From: Erythrophleum ivorense
Lineage: Eukaryota; Streptophyta; Magnoliopsida; Fabales; Fabaceae
Direction: 5' to 3'
Length of the DNA: 64,000 bases
NCBI GenBank assembly: GCA_026724425.1
Contig: JAIUCV010000401.1
Coordinates: 434,001 to 498,000 of the forward strand
Part shown: positions 37,805 through 50,101 of the stretch, piece by piece
How the letters are laid out: the number at the start of each line of letters is the position of its first letter
Numbering within the stretch: position 1 is the stretch's first letter
The notes under the pieces: generated by a model
Databases searched by the model: none
What the model saw: only the letters and a program-made list of their open reading frames with translations
Told to the model about the DNA's origin: nothing
Made by a program: the position numbers and the translations under genes

Positions 37805-39453
37805 TGTATGGTACCATTATGTTTTTTAAAAGAGGTTTATGCATACAATATGGCTTGAATGGGTTTGATTATGCCAAAAGTCCCTTAGTATGGGTGAGGA
37901 TGAGACAAAAGTCCCTAGGAATGGGTGAGAGAAAGCTAAAAGTCTCAAGAAGAGTGAGGCTAAGTTAGAAGTCTCTTGAAAATGAGTGAGGCAAATCTAA
38001 AAGTCCCAAGAAAGATGGGTGAGATTAGACCAATGCCTTTGAGAGTGTATGTTTGCCATGTATAAGTTTATATGGCAAGGAAAATGTTTTATATATACTC
38101 ACTAATAGCTTGAATGTCATACATGTATTCTTTGACATTAATATGCATCCATTATGTATGTTTGAAAGGCTTAAGAGCTATTGGAATTTTTTGAATCTTA
38201 ACTTTCCCCCACAAATACCTAACCATGTCTAGGTGAGCCAAGTGGACCAAGAAATAGAGGCCAACAACTATGAGAAGCAAGACTTTGACAAAAGGATAAA
38301 GAAATGGGCTTTGTATTTACATTTTGATGTCAAGAATTGTAACTATGAGATATATATATATGATGTAAACCATTGAACATGTCCAAATGTATGTAAATAT
38401 GATGTATGTACCAATGTGGAAGTCAAATGAATGAGAATGTGAGTTTTTGCCACTCAATTATCTTTATGTCCATGTGCATGAATGCAAGTGGCAAGGTGAG
38501 AATGAGTTCCATGATGATTTGGATCATTTGGCATGCTTTTATATGTTGTAATTATGCTTTTAGACTTGTTTAAGTGGTTGTGGAAAGGTAAGAAGAGCAT
38601 TTGGTGCCTAATGATACCATTTTGGGTTTCAAATTTGACCAAATGGTGAGTTGAACCAAAGTTTGATCAAATGGAGAAGTTTCTGCATGAAATTTGACTA
38701 GCAAGTAGGTCTCATCTAGAGCTTTTCACGTAGTTAAAGAGAACTTAATTTGAAGCTCTGAAGAATTTATTATGATTTTTCAAAGTTGGCCAAATTATGC
38801 AGAAATGGTATGTAAACTGTTCATATGGTCAGTTTGCTTCTTTGTGTCACACATGGGCCAAATGAAGTCTAATGCTCATGAAATTTTCTAGGCATAAACT
38901 AGACATCATAAGATTTCCATAACCACTGAGATCACCTCATTTGGAGTTTTGTACAAGGAGAACCAAATTTTTAAAGTTGTATGATAGTACCAGTAATGTA
39001 GCTCGACCTTGGGTACTATTCTATCAATTTTGATAGATTAAATGTCATTGTCTTGGTATGGAATTATTTTTAGTCATTAGTTAACATCCTGAGCTTTTTA
39101 GAATGATTTTAATTTTTCTATAATTAGTTATGAATTTTCAAAGTTCATATCAAAAATCTGAACATGCCAACCCTAGAGCAACTTTCATTTTTTTAGTGCA
39201 TGGTTTCCAAATCGATGATGCATGAGATAAATGATGATGTTTATGACTTGAATGGATATGTTATGGATAGGAAATTATATGAAAGAGTTCACATGGTCCC
39301 TAAAGCCATGAATCATGAATATGGTCTCCCAATCATGTAATTGTCCATGCTTAAAGTATTTGTTTCCTCACAAATCTCTTCCAATATGCATGAGATATAT
39401 TGAAATAGCCTATGTGACCATTGTGTAAGGTCTAAAAAGGTTAAGGTATTACA
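37805..39453 (+). mobile_element. Family A 3' part, tentatively the end of A4
   Basis: Begins TGTATGGTACCATTATG, corresponding to the CATGGTACCATG site of other copies, and continues through the array (37870-38030) to the terminus GGTATTACA at 39453. About 1 kb expected between this point and 27280 is missing. The flank AGGAT does not match A4's left flank CTAGA. Confidence 0.55.
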
Positions 39454-40371
39454 AGGATGACCCTAGAATTGTTAGGAAGGAGTTACAAGTGAGTAAGGAC
39501 ATGCATAAGAGAGTTTAGGACTAGAGAGGAGTTGAGCCATGACCAAGATTGTTCATGTTATGACCAAATCACATCCAAGGAGTAACAGAACCTAACCATG
39601 CTGCAATGTAGGTCTTGTGAGCCATGGCACAACATGAAGGAAATCCAAGGGAAGTGCTTTAGTGAGCAATCTTACCATAGTGCGAGAGGGGCTCACCGCA
39701 ATGAGAATTGGGAAAAGTGAAACTTGTACTCTAGAAGCACATCTCGTTGCGATATAGAGTTTTTAAGTCACGATGAGAATTGTGAATTTTTTCCCACTAA
39801 AGTTACAGTAGGTAAACCGACTGTAGTGAGACTCGGGAAAAATAAGACAGTGAAGCCTAAGAGGAAGGCTCACCATGGCATAAGGAGCTTGAGTCACTGT
39901 AAGGAATGAGAATTTTACACCTTCTAGTTCTAATAGTGAGTTAAGTCATGGAATAAGGTGTCTGAGTCATTGTAGGGATGTGTTGATAAGATTTTAGGGA
40001 TTCTAAAGACCAACTTAGTTGCAGTAAAGTCACTCCAAGTTGTGGCCTGAGTTACCAAACTCTGAATTTAGCTCAGAAACCTTGGTTTTCTTATGGTAAT
40101 AATGTGTATTGACTTGTAAATCAATGTAAATGAGTTTTATGCTTCTTTGAATCATTTAAAAGGGTCATAGAAGTCTAATATGAGAATTCAATTATCCTCA
40201 ATAATGAATCTTCTTGTTCTTCTAAGTGGTGACTTGACATAATTAAAAAAGTTCAAATTTTCTCCACATTTCCACCCTTTAACGAATTATTAACTGTGTA
40301 TGACTTAAGGCATTAGTGATTAAGGGCTTAATTATGTCAAATTAATGTGATTAGTAGTTAGGGTTGTTACA
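39454..40371 (+). mobile_element. 3' portion of the 5' LTR (family B) of the main Ty3/gypsy element
   Basis: About 918 bp matching the last third of solo LTR B1 (about 13900-14833), ending GATTAGTAGTTAGGGTTGTTACA in pieces at 40349-40371, directly before a primer-binding site. The upstream two thirds are missing; family A sequence abuts at 39453. The repeated words GCAATGAG, GTTGCGATAT and GTCACTGTAAGG (39600-39910) are decayed forms of family B's GCCGCGGC array. Confidence 0.75.
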
Positions 40372-40373
40372 TT

Positions 40374-40385
40374 TGGTATTAGAGC
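40374..40385 (+). other. Primer-binding site of the main element
   Basis: TGGTATTAGAGC, one base different from the plant initiator-Met site TGGTATCAGAGC, two bases after the LTR terminus. It fixes family B as a true LTR and gives the element's direction. Confidence 0.85.
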
Positions 40386-40392
40386 AATGGTT

Positions 40393-41185
40393 CAAAAAAT
40401 TATGTTAGATTTTGATCCTTTTGATTAGAAAACTTGGCAAATATGATGACCAGCGTCAAGCGTAAGCTGAGGCAATCTAACTACTATTTAGGTGTTGTAA
40501 AGGCTACATGAGACAATGAATAAGCAGAACCAAGAGGTGCTTGGAGGAAATTAAGGGGGCGTAGGGCAAAATTTAGGTGTAGGGCACCAATGAAGAGATA
40601 ATATCTTCGTTGTACTAGACAAATTCAGAAAAGTTGACCCTTTAGCCTTCTTGAGAGAACTAGATACTAAAAAAGCCAAGAGGTGGCTGATGCAGTTAGA
40701 GAAGATCTTTGAGGTGATGACTTGCACATATGAACATAAGGCTAGATTAACCAATTATAAGCTGGAAGATGAAGTTGAACATTGGTAGCGAAGTGCCTCT
40801 AGATTGTTGGCTTCAAGGGGGATACGTTTGACTTTGGAGAGCTTCCAAACAGCCTTTGAAAATAAATATTTTCCACTATCTATCATAGCTAATAAGGAGG
40901 CTAAGTTTAATTTCCTAGAGCAAAAGGAGATGTCAGTGGACCAATATGCAATGAAGTTCATTCAGTTGTCCCATTTGTCCTTATACTTCAAATGATTTAA
41001 CGATGAACCATGAAAGGCTAATAGAGAAATGCAGGGTATTCGAGAGAGAGCCTTAATGGAAAGTAAGGCTAAGCAGAAGAAGGTAATGGAAGGCAAGAGT
41101 GATCGAAGCATAAAACCTTTTAAAGGTAGTGGTAAGAAGGGGGTGAGTAGTGGTAGCAACTATGACAACCCTACCTTGTTATCAT
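40393..41185 (+). pseudogene. gag: gag (capsid part) of the main Ty3/gypsy element
   Basis: Gag forms the retroelement particle. The retrotransposon gag domain is readable from about 40610: KFRKVDPLAFLREL, KAKRWLMQLEKIFEVM, then a tract containing YKLEDEVEHW, FQTAFENKYFP and FNFLEQKEMSVDQYAMKF (40804-40995), then LSLYFK. Frameshifts and stops separate these parts, for example a TAG just after EHW. A lysine/glycine/serine-rich tail (about 41080-41160) should lead to the zinc knuckles, but solo LTR B3 interrupts at 41186 and the gene resumes at 43872. Non-functional. Confidence 0.85.
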
Positions 41186-43871
41186 TGTAATTATAGTTAA
41201 ATGTATGATTAATAATTAATTATCAAGGTTTGAGTGGTACAATCTATCACATTGTGAAAATATGTGAAAAATTTAAACCTTGATGTTAGGGTCATCACCA
41301 TACCACTACACAAAACAAAATTTGCATAAAAGAAATCATATTACCATAAGGGGTTTATGATTCAACCGTCCATCAGTTTCAATATCCAATAACCTCCACA
41401 AGTATTCCTACATCATCCCTTACCATTACCGTTGAAGAAATTGGGGTTTCTAGGTTAAAAAGAGTAGGTTGGGGACTTGCGCCGCGGCCTATACCTTCCC
41501 TTTCGCGACCAAGTTGCTATCTGGAATCACTGGACAAATATCGCCATGACGAGTTGGACCTTCGCCGCGGCTAACCCATGTAGCACCGCGGCGGAAACGC
41601 CTCCTGGAACTACTATTCTTAACTCCCACAATTCTCACCTCGGTGCAATATATTTGCGCCACAACAAGTTTTGCTTCTATCTAACCTTTATTTTTATTTC
41701 CTCGACTCGCGCCACGGTAAGATTTATCAGGCCGCGATGCTCCTCGCCACTATCACTCCCTGGGCTAGTTTTCTTCCCTTGCATCGTGGCGAGATTGGTT
41801 ATGCCGCGGCACCCTTCGGCTTTGTCTCTCATTTGGCTGCGGCGAAGCCTTCTTAGCCGTGGTGGGACTCCCTCTTGTGACTACATTACCCAAATTTCGC
41901 CCCCTACACTCCAAATCTCATCTTAGAAACATTCCAGGTCCACATTCCCTTATTTTATGTGGTTCTAATGGTGTTTATCTACCCTATTTACCCATCAATC
42001 CGTCCATTACCATTGCAAAACTTAAATACTACTTCCTACTTGTCTAACTAGCTCATATCAGCAAATTCGTGAATATATAACAGTAAGAACACATGCATTA
42101 ACAGCAATTGACATCCCATGTACATTCCATAGAGATTCCATTCAATAATAGCTTATGTCCATATCCAAGGCATCATATGACTATAATTCCCATATGGTAA
42201 TCCATATCACATTTTCAACAAAACCATATATATGATACTATAAGTTCATATATTAATATTCAATTATAATGAAACTTAAATCCTTAACGGTTACATTTCA
42301 ATCAAACAAAATATGAACGCCTACACTTGGCAACATGATTACATGATGATGCTATGTAAACTAGTAACAAAATTGCATCTACACTATTCTACTCAGACTA
42401 AGTGTAGCTCCCCACACCCGGCCTCAGCTTATGGATGTTCATCCACTTGCTTACCCTTATCCTTACCCGAGGAAACTTCACCTGAAATATTAATCTCATA
42501 AAACGGGGTGATATATAAATCTCAGTAACCAAGGCAATTCCATCATATATCCAATTTAATTAGCATATAAGCATGAATCAAAATCAACATCAGAATCATA
42601 TCCATCATATTAGCAAATGAAACAATTAGGCTATCATGATTACTATCCCATACTAGCAATCATATTATCACATGTTAAAGGCCATTAACACCGAGAGAGG
42701 ACCGTCCACGGCACCTACTCCATATTGAGCACAATCGGGGCTCAGTGCATCTGGGTTTGATCATAACCCGGTGCTCGATTGTAGCACATACACAGGTGGC
42801 AACTGCACCACAGCTCCACCATGGACTCACAAGGTCCAATCACAATTCAACAGATAGCCAATCAATTCATTCAACATTTCAAATCATTCATATACAGAAA
42901 CATATGAAATTAAATCAAATATATACATGGAATTGATATAACCTGGTTACCTCACTTGTAGACAACTTTGCAATAGCCGTCACAAATCCCAAATTTGGAT
43001 TAGAGTGTCCTTCACCAGAAAACTTAATATTCCACCCAAAATCCTAAGCAAATTTGTACAGAATTAATACCCATTTTATAAGTCAGCTATGGGGGTCTTA
43101 AATTAACAAATGAAGCATCAAAATGGAGGGTTTAAACTCACATAATGTCAGCCCTAACCTCAACTTACGAATTTCACCAAGAAAATCCCCAAACACCCAC
43201 ATTTCAGATTTTTGGGTAGAATGAAAATGCTCCAAATGAAAAACTAATTAGGCTAAATTAAAGAGAAAGATGAGGGGATTAAGTTGTATAACTATTACCT
43301 TGGCTAAATCCTGCTCTAAATGTGAGAAAATGTAGAATTCTTGCCCCCAACCCTAGCCTCCTTCTTAACCTCCGAATTTTGCTTCTTGAGTTTTATGTTT
43401 TAGCAAGTGTGAGGAAGAGGCTAATGTATTAGGGTTTTAGTTGGGTTTAAGTTAGGTCAAAGATGGGTCATGGGCTGCTCCAAAGTCCAACTTCATTTGG
43501 GCTTCAGATTTTAGCTTATTGGGCCAATTTTAAAGTGTTGGGCTGTAGAATTTTGTTAGGCCAGTTCTTATACATTGGGTTGCTGAAGTTTAATTAAGTT
43601 TGGGCCAAGTTTGAAGAGCTCAAGAATGTGGGTCTGCACAAGGGTTATTGGGCCACTTAGAAGAGTTTATACAAGGTAGATTTTGGGCCTCCATCACACT
43701 AAATTGGGTTGGGTCTGCACCTAACCCATTGGGCCTCCATTAGCCTCTTATCATGATCTATTAATTTAAGCCTAGATATGATTTCTATCTCAATTAAATC
43801 TCAACCCATATTAATTATTCCTAATTAATCTAATCCATGATTAACACCTTAATTAATTATGGGGTGTTACA
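41186..43871 (-). mobile_element. Family B solo LTR (B3) inserted in gag
   Basis: 2686 bp, TGTAATTATAG...GGGGTGTTACA, in reverse orientation. It shares family B segments with B2, such as CATGTTAAAGGCC and the GGCTCAGTGCAT region (about 42675-42750). Gag sequence lies on both sides, but flanking pentamers ATCAT (left) and GCAAC (right) do not match, so borders may have changed after insertion. It carries a CpG-rich array (41475-41870). The 149-codon frame at 41477-41926 is a by-product of that array. Confidence 0.8.
41475..41870 (-). repeat. CpG-rich GCCGCGGC word array of family B
   Basis: Words such as CGCCGCGGC, CACCGCGGCGG, GCGCCACGG, GCCGCGGCACC and GGCTGCGGCGAAG recur roughly every 30-45 bp in an otherwise AT-rich window. 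Homologous arrays lie in B2 (17758-18180), B1 (about 14165-14450) and the main element LTR (39600-39910), with increasing CpG loss. Confidence 0.7.
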
Positions 43872-44105
43872 GCAACTCTTAGGGAAAGAAGCCACCCACA
43901 AAGCACACTTCTTGAAAGAAGAATGTATGACCCTCTCAAAACTTGACAAATGCATCATCTACTTGTGACAAGTGTGGGAAGAATCATGGAAGTGGTCCTT
44001 GCCCAGTGTGTTATAATTATGGGAAACCGGGGCACTATGCTCAAAATTGCATAGTGCAATAGGAGTCAGCCTTATCCATTAAACCACCTACACAAGGACA
44101 GGTGT
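43872..44105 (+). pseudogene. gag: gag C-terminal zinc-knuckle region
   Basis: After the LTR insertion gag resumes. A frame from about 43960 gives CDKCGKNHGSGPC followed by CYNYGKPGHYAQNC, the latter a canonical CX2CX4HX4C knuckle (C-Y-N-Y... with H and the last C in place). These knuckles bind the element's RNA in nucleocapsid. The upstream part (43872-43955) has lost frame. A stop follows shortly after the last knuckle. Confidence 0.85.
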
Positions 44106-44129
44106 TTGAACTTACGTAGCATGAGGCTA

Positions 44130-44337
44130 GTAAATCCTCTAATCTGATATGAGGTACTATTTTTGTTCATAATCATATTGTGGATGCATTGTTTGATTCA
44201 GTGTGATCCATTCTTTCATCTCATATGACTGTGTTAGGCATCTAGGACTTAAAATTAGCCTGTTACCATTTAGATTATCTATATCCACCCCTACTGGAAA
44301 TTCTAGTATTACAACTAATGTATGTTTAAATTGCATT
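44130..44337 (+). pseudogene. Aspartic protease, N-terminal half
   Basis: The frame gives GTIFVHNHIVDALFDS followed by a stop and SSHMTVLGI. This corresponds to the retroviral-type protease active-site segment (usual form LFDSGASHSFI). The catalytic D of DS is kept, but the following G-A is replaced by V-stop. The protease would cleave the Gag-Pol precursor. Its coding sequence is cut at 44337 by a 7.4 kb nested family A insertion and continues at 51737. Confidence 0.75.
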
Positions 44338-46328
44338 TGTAACACTATAACTTTCTAGCTTATTTCATACTATCTTTATGTCTCATGCCATGAATTTCAT
44401 GAAGAGACAAGGAAAAATGACATAAAAAAGTTAATACTTTAGCGTTACGTGGGGGATGAAAATTCTATTCGATGTCACATAGACCATGTGAGTTCATGTA
44501 TCATATTATTATATTTAATTACATAGATAAAACTCATTTCCATCACCAAAAGTGGTCTAAAACTCGTGCAAGGAAAAGGGATGCTCAAAATTCATAGTTG
44601 TATTTTCAGCCAGAATTCTCCCTTTTCTATCACAAAATTTGAAAAATCACAAATAATTCTAAAAAGATCAAAATTATGCATTCTTTACCATTATGGAAAG
44701 CTACACATGTATAACTTATGTTAAAAATATATCTAGGTCATGAAACATCACACAGAAGACATTTGACATTTGAAAAAGTGCAGAGGTTTGGCGGGCTACT
44801 GGTATTGATACAGTTTTCTGCTACAAAATTCAAAAATATCCAATTAATTCCAAAATACTCCAATCCATGCAAAGATAAATATAGAAAGCTACAGATGTTA
44901 GCTAAAGGAGAAAAATAATTTTAGACCATTTTAGGCACGTCCAGGCATCAAAAATTAATCAAACAGTAACCTGGGTCAGTTTAGATGCCTAATACTAGAT
45001 AGAAACTTTAAAAATTCATATCTCCCTCTCTAGACATCAAATTGAGGTTCTTCTAGTTGACACAAGTCATTGGAGATTTATAGTTTCTCCCTATAAAATT
45101 TTGTAGCAATTGGACATCATTTGCCCCCTGAGTGACAGAATTCATTTTCAGACTTGAGTGAACAGTATCCTAAACCAATTTTAGAATTTTTCCAACTTTG
45201 AAAATTCATCAAATATTCCATAGACCTCTGAAAATTCTGTACTTTAGCTTTCCAAAAATCTCTCAATAAGATATAAATGTATGCCAAATCTTAGGTCAAG
45301 AAGATCTCATTTGGACAAAAAGTGGAATAGATTTCTAATATGGTCAATTTTTGTCCATATTAGAGACTAAATGTGTCCAAATGACTTCCTTTGGTGTTTG
45401 GCATCTCTTGGGCAAGTTTAAAACCATGAATATGACTTGTATGAATTGTCCAAATGGTTCCAAACCTCATGCACCTCAATTTGGCTATTTCACTTCCATT
45501 TATACACTAATGCATCAAGTCTTCAAGAAGCTAAACTAGCTATTATATGCTCAATTTACATTCTAACATTCATATAATATAATTTCTCATTTGTGCATGA
45601 TACATTAACATAATTATACATGATCATAAGGTCACAAGACATATAAAACAATAGATTACATCATTTGGCATTCATAAGACCTTAAAGTAACCAAATCCAT
45701 GCACTTTAATGTCAAACTTTCATCTCTCAAGTAGTTGGCTCCCATTTCCTTGCTCTTTTGGTCCACCTAGCATGTTAGAACATTGGAAAGGAGGGGATGA
45801 GATTCAAAAAATCCCAATAGCTGATCTCCCATTTCATCCATACATAAAGTATGCAAAATCTTGTCTTACAAATACATGCATGGGTATATTACATAACATG
45901 AATATTCAAGAAGCAATCTTAGCATTTGAAAAAGTCATACATAGCATACATAGGCTTACCAAGTCAATGGATTAGCCTCACCCATTCACTTGAGGATTTT
46001 GGACTTACCTCACCCATTCTTTAAGAGGTCTTTGACTCAACCTTGTTCTTGGGAGTTAACCTTACTTTTGGGAGACTCTTTACTTTGTCTCAACCAATCT
46101 TAAGGGTTCTTGGCTCATCTTCACCATGGCTAAAGTTTTTTGGCTTCACCACACTCAAGCAAACCAAAGCAAGCATCATAAACATCATTTGAAAACATAA
46201 TGCATCATCATGGTACCATGGTATATGAAATCATGCTAGAATACTTTTCATGGCTTAAAACATACATACACACATTCAAAGACAAGTCAAGTATACATTC
46301 ATGCATGAGGGAAGGAAGAGTGAGCTAC

Positions 46329-46418
46329 CTTAGAAGCAACCACACACTTTTTCTCTTGAATTTGTTCTCCCTTCCTCAGCCTCACACGTACAAAGGTGTG
46401 GGAATGATTTCTCTTAGC
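46329..46418 (-). other. Exon-like 90-nt block in A9
   Basis: On the minus strand it is preceded by TTTAG and followed by GTAGCTC. Exactly 90 nt. Confidence 0.4.
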
Positions 46419-48492
46419 CTAAATACAATTTATGGAAGCCAATTAGATTCATGGAATTAATTCTAAGGCCACACAACTTCCTCATACACTAACTTGGTCT
46501 ATAAACCCCTTTATGTTTCCAACAATGCACCTTGTAACACCATAAGTCTAGCTCATCTCATGCCTTTGAATAGTATAATTATCATGAAACATACACATAA
46601 TTCTCATAGAGGAAGCATGAAGATTTGGACTTTTATTTGCAAGTCATCATATCCAAAAACCCATTTAGTGTCACATGGACCGGGTGAATTCATACTATGC
46701 CCCCCTCATATTTAATTTCATTATTATAACTCCTTTGTATCACAAAACATGCCTACAACTCAGAAACCGAAAAGAGGCATGGGAAATGGTAATTCATTCT
46801 CAGCCAGCACTGGCCTCAATTCTGGGAAAATTTCAGAAAATCATAAATAAATCTAGAAATATTGAAATCATGCAATCTTGGTCATTCTGGAAATCTTGGG
46901 ATGTCTACTTCATGGTAAAAATATGTACAAGTCGTAACACCCCACACATAGGGCATTTGACATGCGAAATTGTTTGGAGGTCGGATTGGATCTTAGTGCT
47001 GTCACAGTTTACTGATATGAACTTCAAAAATGTCCAATTAATTCCACAAAAATCCAATCCCTAAAAATGATACCAATATGGAAAGCTGTGAGTGTTAACT
47101 AGAGGGAAAAAATATCTCCAGATCAGTTCATCAAGCCCAGATCATAGAAATTGATGGAACAGTACTTCTGGTCAGGCTGGGTTACTGATACTGGACAGAA
47201 ACTTCAAAAATTCATATCTCCCTCTCTAGGCCTCCAAATGAGATGATTCTAGTTGGCATGAGTCGCTGTGATTATCTAGTTTCTTTGTATCATAGCAATT
47301 AGATATCATTTGAATCTCGGGTGACAGAAAACAATTTCGGACCAAGTGAATAGTGCAGCAAACCAGAAACATGAATTTTGCCAACTTTGAAGAATCCTCA
47401 AATATTCTGTAGACCTCCAAAAATTATAATCTTTAGCTTCTCAGAAAGCTCTCTATGAGAGCTAATTGCATGCCAAATCTCAGATCAAGACTAACTCATT
47501 TGGCCAAAAAGTGACATAGGGTTCCATTATGGTCAAAATTGGCCTCATATGAGGTACCAACTTTGCCAAATGGCCTTCCTTTGGTTGTGGCACCTTTTGG
47601 GAAAGTCTAAAGCACATTTGAGACTTGTATAAGCTACCCAAATGGTCCCAAACCTTATGCATCTCATTTTGTCCATTCAACCCACACTTATGCACACATT
47701 CATCAAAATTTCATATTACACACTTTGGCCTTACATACTCAAAACAAGTGCCATAGGTCATATATCATTTTCATATAGTATATTTACACATGTCTCAAGG
47801 TTCATGGTACATATACAATATCATATACACTATGAACCATCATTATGGTTCCAAAATAGGCAAAATACTACATAAGCTTGTCATTCCTTGCTCTTTATGG
47901 TTGTTGGCTCCCTTCACCATAAGTGCTTGGTCCACCTAGCATGTTAGATCATTGGAGAGGAGGGGATGAGATTCAAAGAATCCCAATAGCTCATCTCCCA
48001 TTCAATCACACATAATATGTGCAAAGCAAGCTTTACAAATTGATGCATGGAGAAAATAAAAGCCATGGACATTTTATGAGTAAACTTGGCATGTGAACAA
48101 CTCATACAAATCATTCAAGAGCTCACCAAGTGTTTGAATTGACTTCACACTTCTCCTCATGGATTTTGGACTTGCCTTATCCATTTTTGAGCATTTTGGA
48201 TTCAACCATACTCTTGGGAGCCCACTTTGCTTTTTGGTAGACTCTTTGCTTTGTCTCAACCAAGCTCGACGGTTCTTGGCTCATCATCACCTAAGGGAAG
48301 AGTTCTTGGCCTCTCCACACTCAAGCAAACTCATACAAACATCATGGATTCATTTAAAACATAACATGGCATCAAGGATCATGATATGTAAAGGCATGCT
48401 AGCATACTTTCCAAAGTTTGAAAATACATATACACACATTCCAAAACAAGCTAGACACACATTCATGCATGAGAGAAGGTGGAGAGAGCTAC

Positions 48493-48582
48493 CTTACACA
48501 ATTTCACACACTTTTTCTTTAGCTTTCAAGCCTCCTCTTTCGGCCACACACCCACAAGTTGGTGGAGATGGTTTCTCTTGGC
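48493..48582 (-). other. Exon-like 90-nt block in A16
   Basis: Framed on the minus strand by CCTAG and GTAGCTCTC. Exactly 90 nt. The opposite strand carries the 165-codon ORF 48159-48656. Confidence 0.45.
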
Positions 48583-50017
48583 CTAGGTACAAATTATGGG
48601 AGCCAATTAGGTTCATGAAACACATTCTAAGGCTACATAACTTGATGAACCACTAGATTACTCTATATACTTCATTATAGTCCATAATTACACTTAATGA
48701 AGCAACACCCCTCAAATGATTTCTAGGCCTCATTCTTTCTTATCAAATATGATTCTTGACCCCTTTTAAGCCTCTTGGAGTCATCACATCATTAAGACAA
48801 AAGGCCTAGCACCATGTTGCTTCTTTAGGTCATATTATGCAACCTAAGGCGCCAAATCACTTTCCATGAGTTCTAAAATTTTTCCAAGGCTTCCCTTCAT
48901 CTTCATTCATCGAATATGACTTAAGAATGACCTTAGAAAAATTTAAAACTCCCCTCACCTATACAAACAAGCCTAGGCTGAGACATAGGCTTCCTTTGGG
49001 CTTCTTGGAGTTCTCTTGGTTTTCTTAAAGGAAGAAGTTTATGGGGAGCATATTAGATATCTCAAGAACTCATTTAAACTCTTAATTAGACCTAGGAATC
49101 ATCATATAATTTCAGAAATTGGAAGGTGCACTTAAAACCCTAGATTTTGCATCTTGATTTCTAATGCCTATTTCTTGGTTTTATTTGCATATTCTTATTC
49201 CTCTCCATCAAATACCTAAGAATCATGCTTGGTTGGGCTTGAAATTTAACTCCCTAGGGCAGAACACATGTGGGGCGAAATAGAGAAGAAAAGCCATGGA
49301 AGGTATCAACCATAGGATGCATTTTTACCTTGTTTCCTTGCTTAGTTTGGCTTAAATCTTGATTTCTCCAAGCTCCTCTCTTCAAATCCGAACTTTCCCT
49401 TGAATATCTCTCTTGAATCAAATTTATAGACATCATTTTAATCCAAGGAAAGAAAGGAGTATGCAGGAGAGGTGGTGGAGATGAAGAAAAGCAAGAAAAA
49501 AATATCATGAAAGCATACCTTAAGCTTGGATTTCTTCCTCCTCCTTCTTCCTCTCTTGGGCGCCTCTCCCTTAAGGTTTTGCTTCTGGTTTGGGACTAAA
49601 TTTTCTAAGGTTAAATGAGGGCAAATGTGAGGCACCACATATATATAGGTAGGGAAAAGTGACTTTTCAAAAATTCCAATTTCGCGCCTACATACTTTGT
49701 ATTTTCGTTTCTCCTTCGTTTTAGCTCCTTTTTGAGAAATTTCCTTTCCATTATAAAATTTAGGTTCCCAATTAAGAAAAATGACTTTGGAATCACTCAA
49801 ATTGAAGCTAAAACCTTTCCGAATGGACCCGTCAAAGTTCAGGCACACCTACATTGAAAAATGTCCGCCGGAGGAGATTTAACTGTCCCGAGGCTTCCCA
49901 TGGTTTTTAGAGCCTCTGAGAACCCCGGAGAACTCAAAATTTTGGTTTAAAAAGCCCTCTATACTCAATTCTAGACCACACAAGTTTTAACACAAGACCT
50001 TGTACTTGCTGGCGAAA

Positions 50018-50101
50018 ACCTTGTCGACAAGGTCTTGGAAATTGCACTACAGACTACAGGATCTTTTGCACTACAGACTACAGGATCTTGTCAACAAGAT
50101 C
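50018..50101. repeat. Palindromes and 24-bp exact tandem duplication in A16
   Basis: ACCTTGTCGACAAGGT (50018-50033) is a perfect 16-bp palindrome. An 11-bp arm CAAGACCTTGT (49993-50003) pairs with ACAAGGTCTTG (50027-50037). A 24-bp unit starting TTGCACTACAGACTAC is repeated exactly at 50042-50065 and 50066-50089. GATCTTGTCAACAAGATC (50084-50101) is a near-palindrome. Confidence 0.85.

Noticed and set aside
41477..41926. 149-codon open frame
   Set aside because: It lies in the CpG-rich array of a solo LTR (B3), antisense to the LTR. The frame is open because the array is GC-rich. No domain is recognisable.
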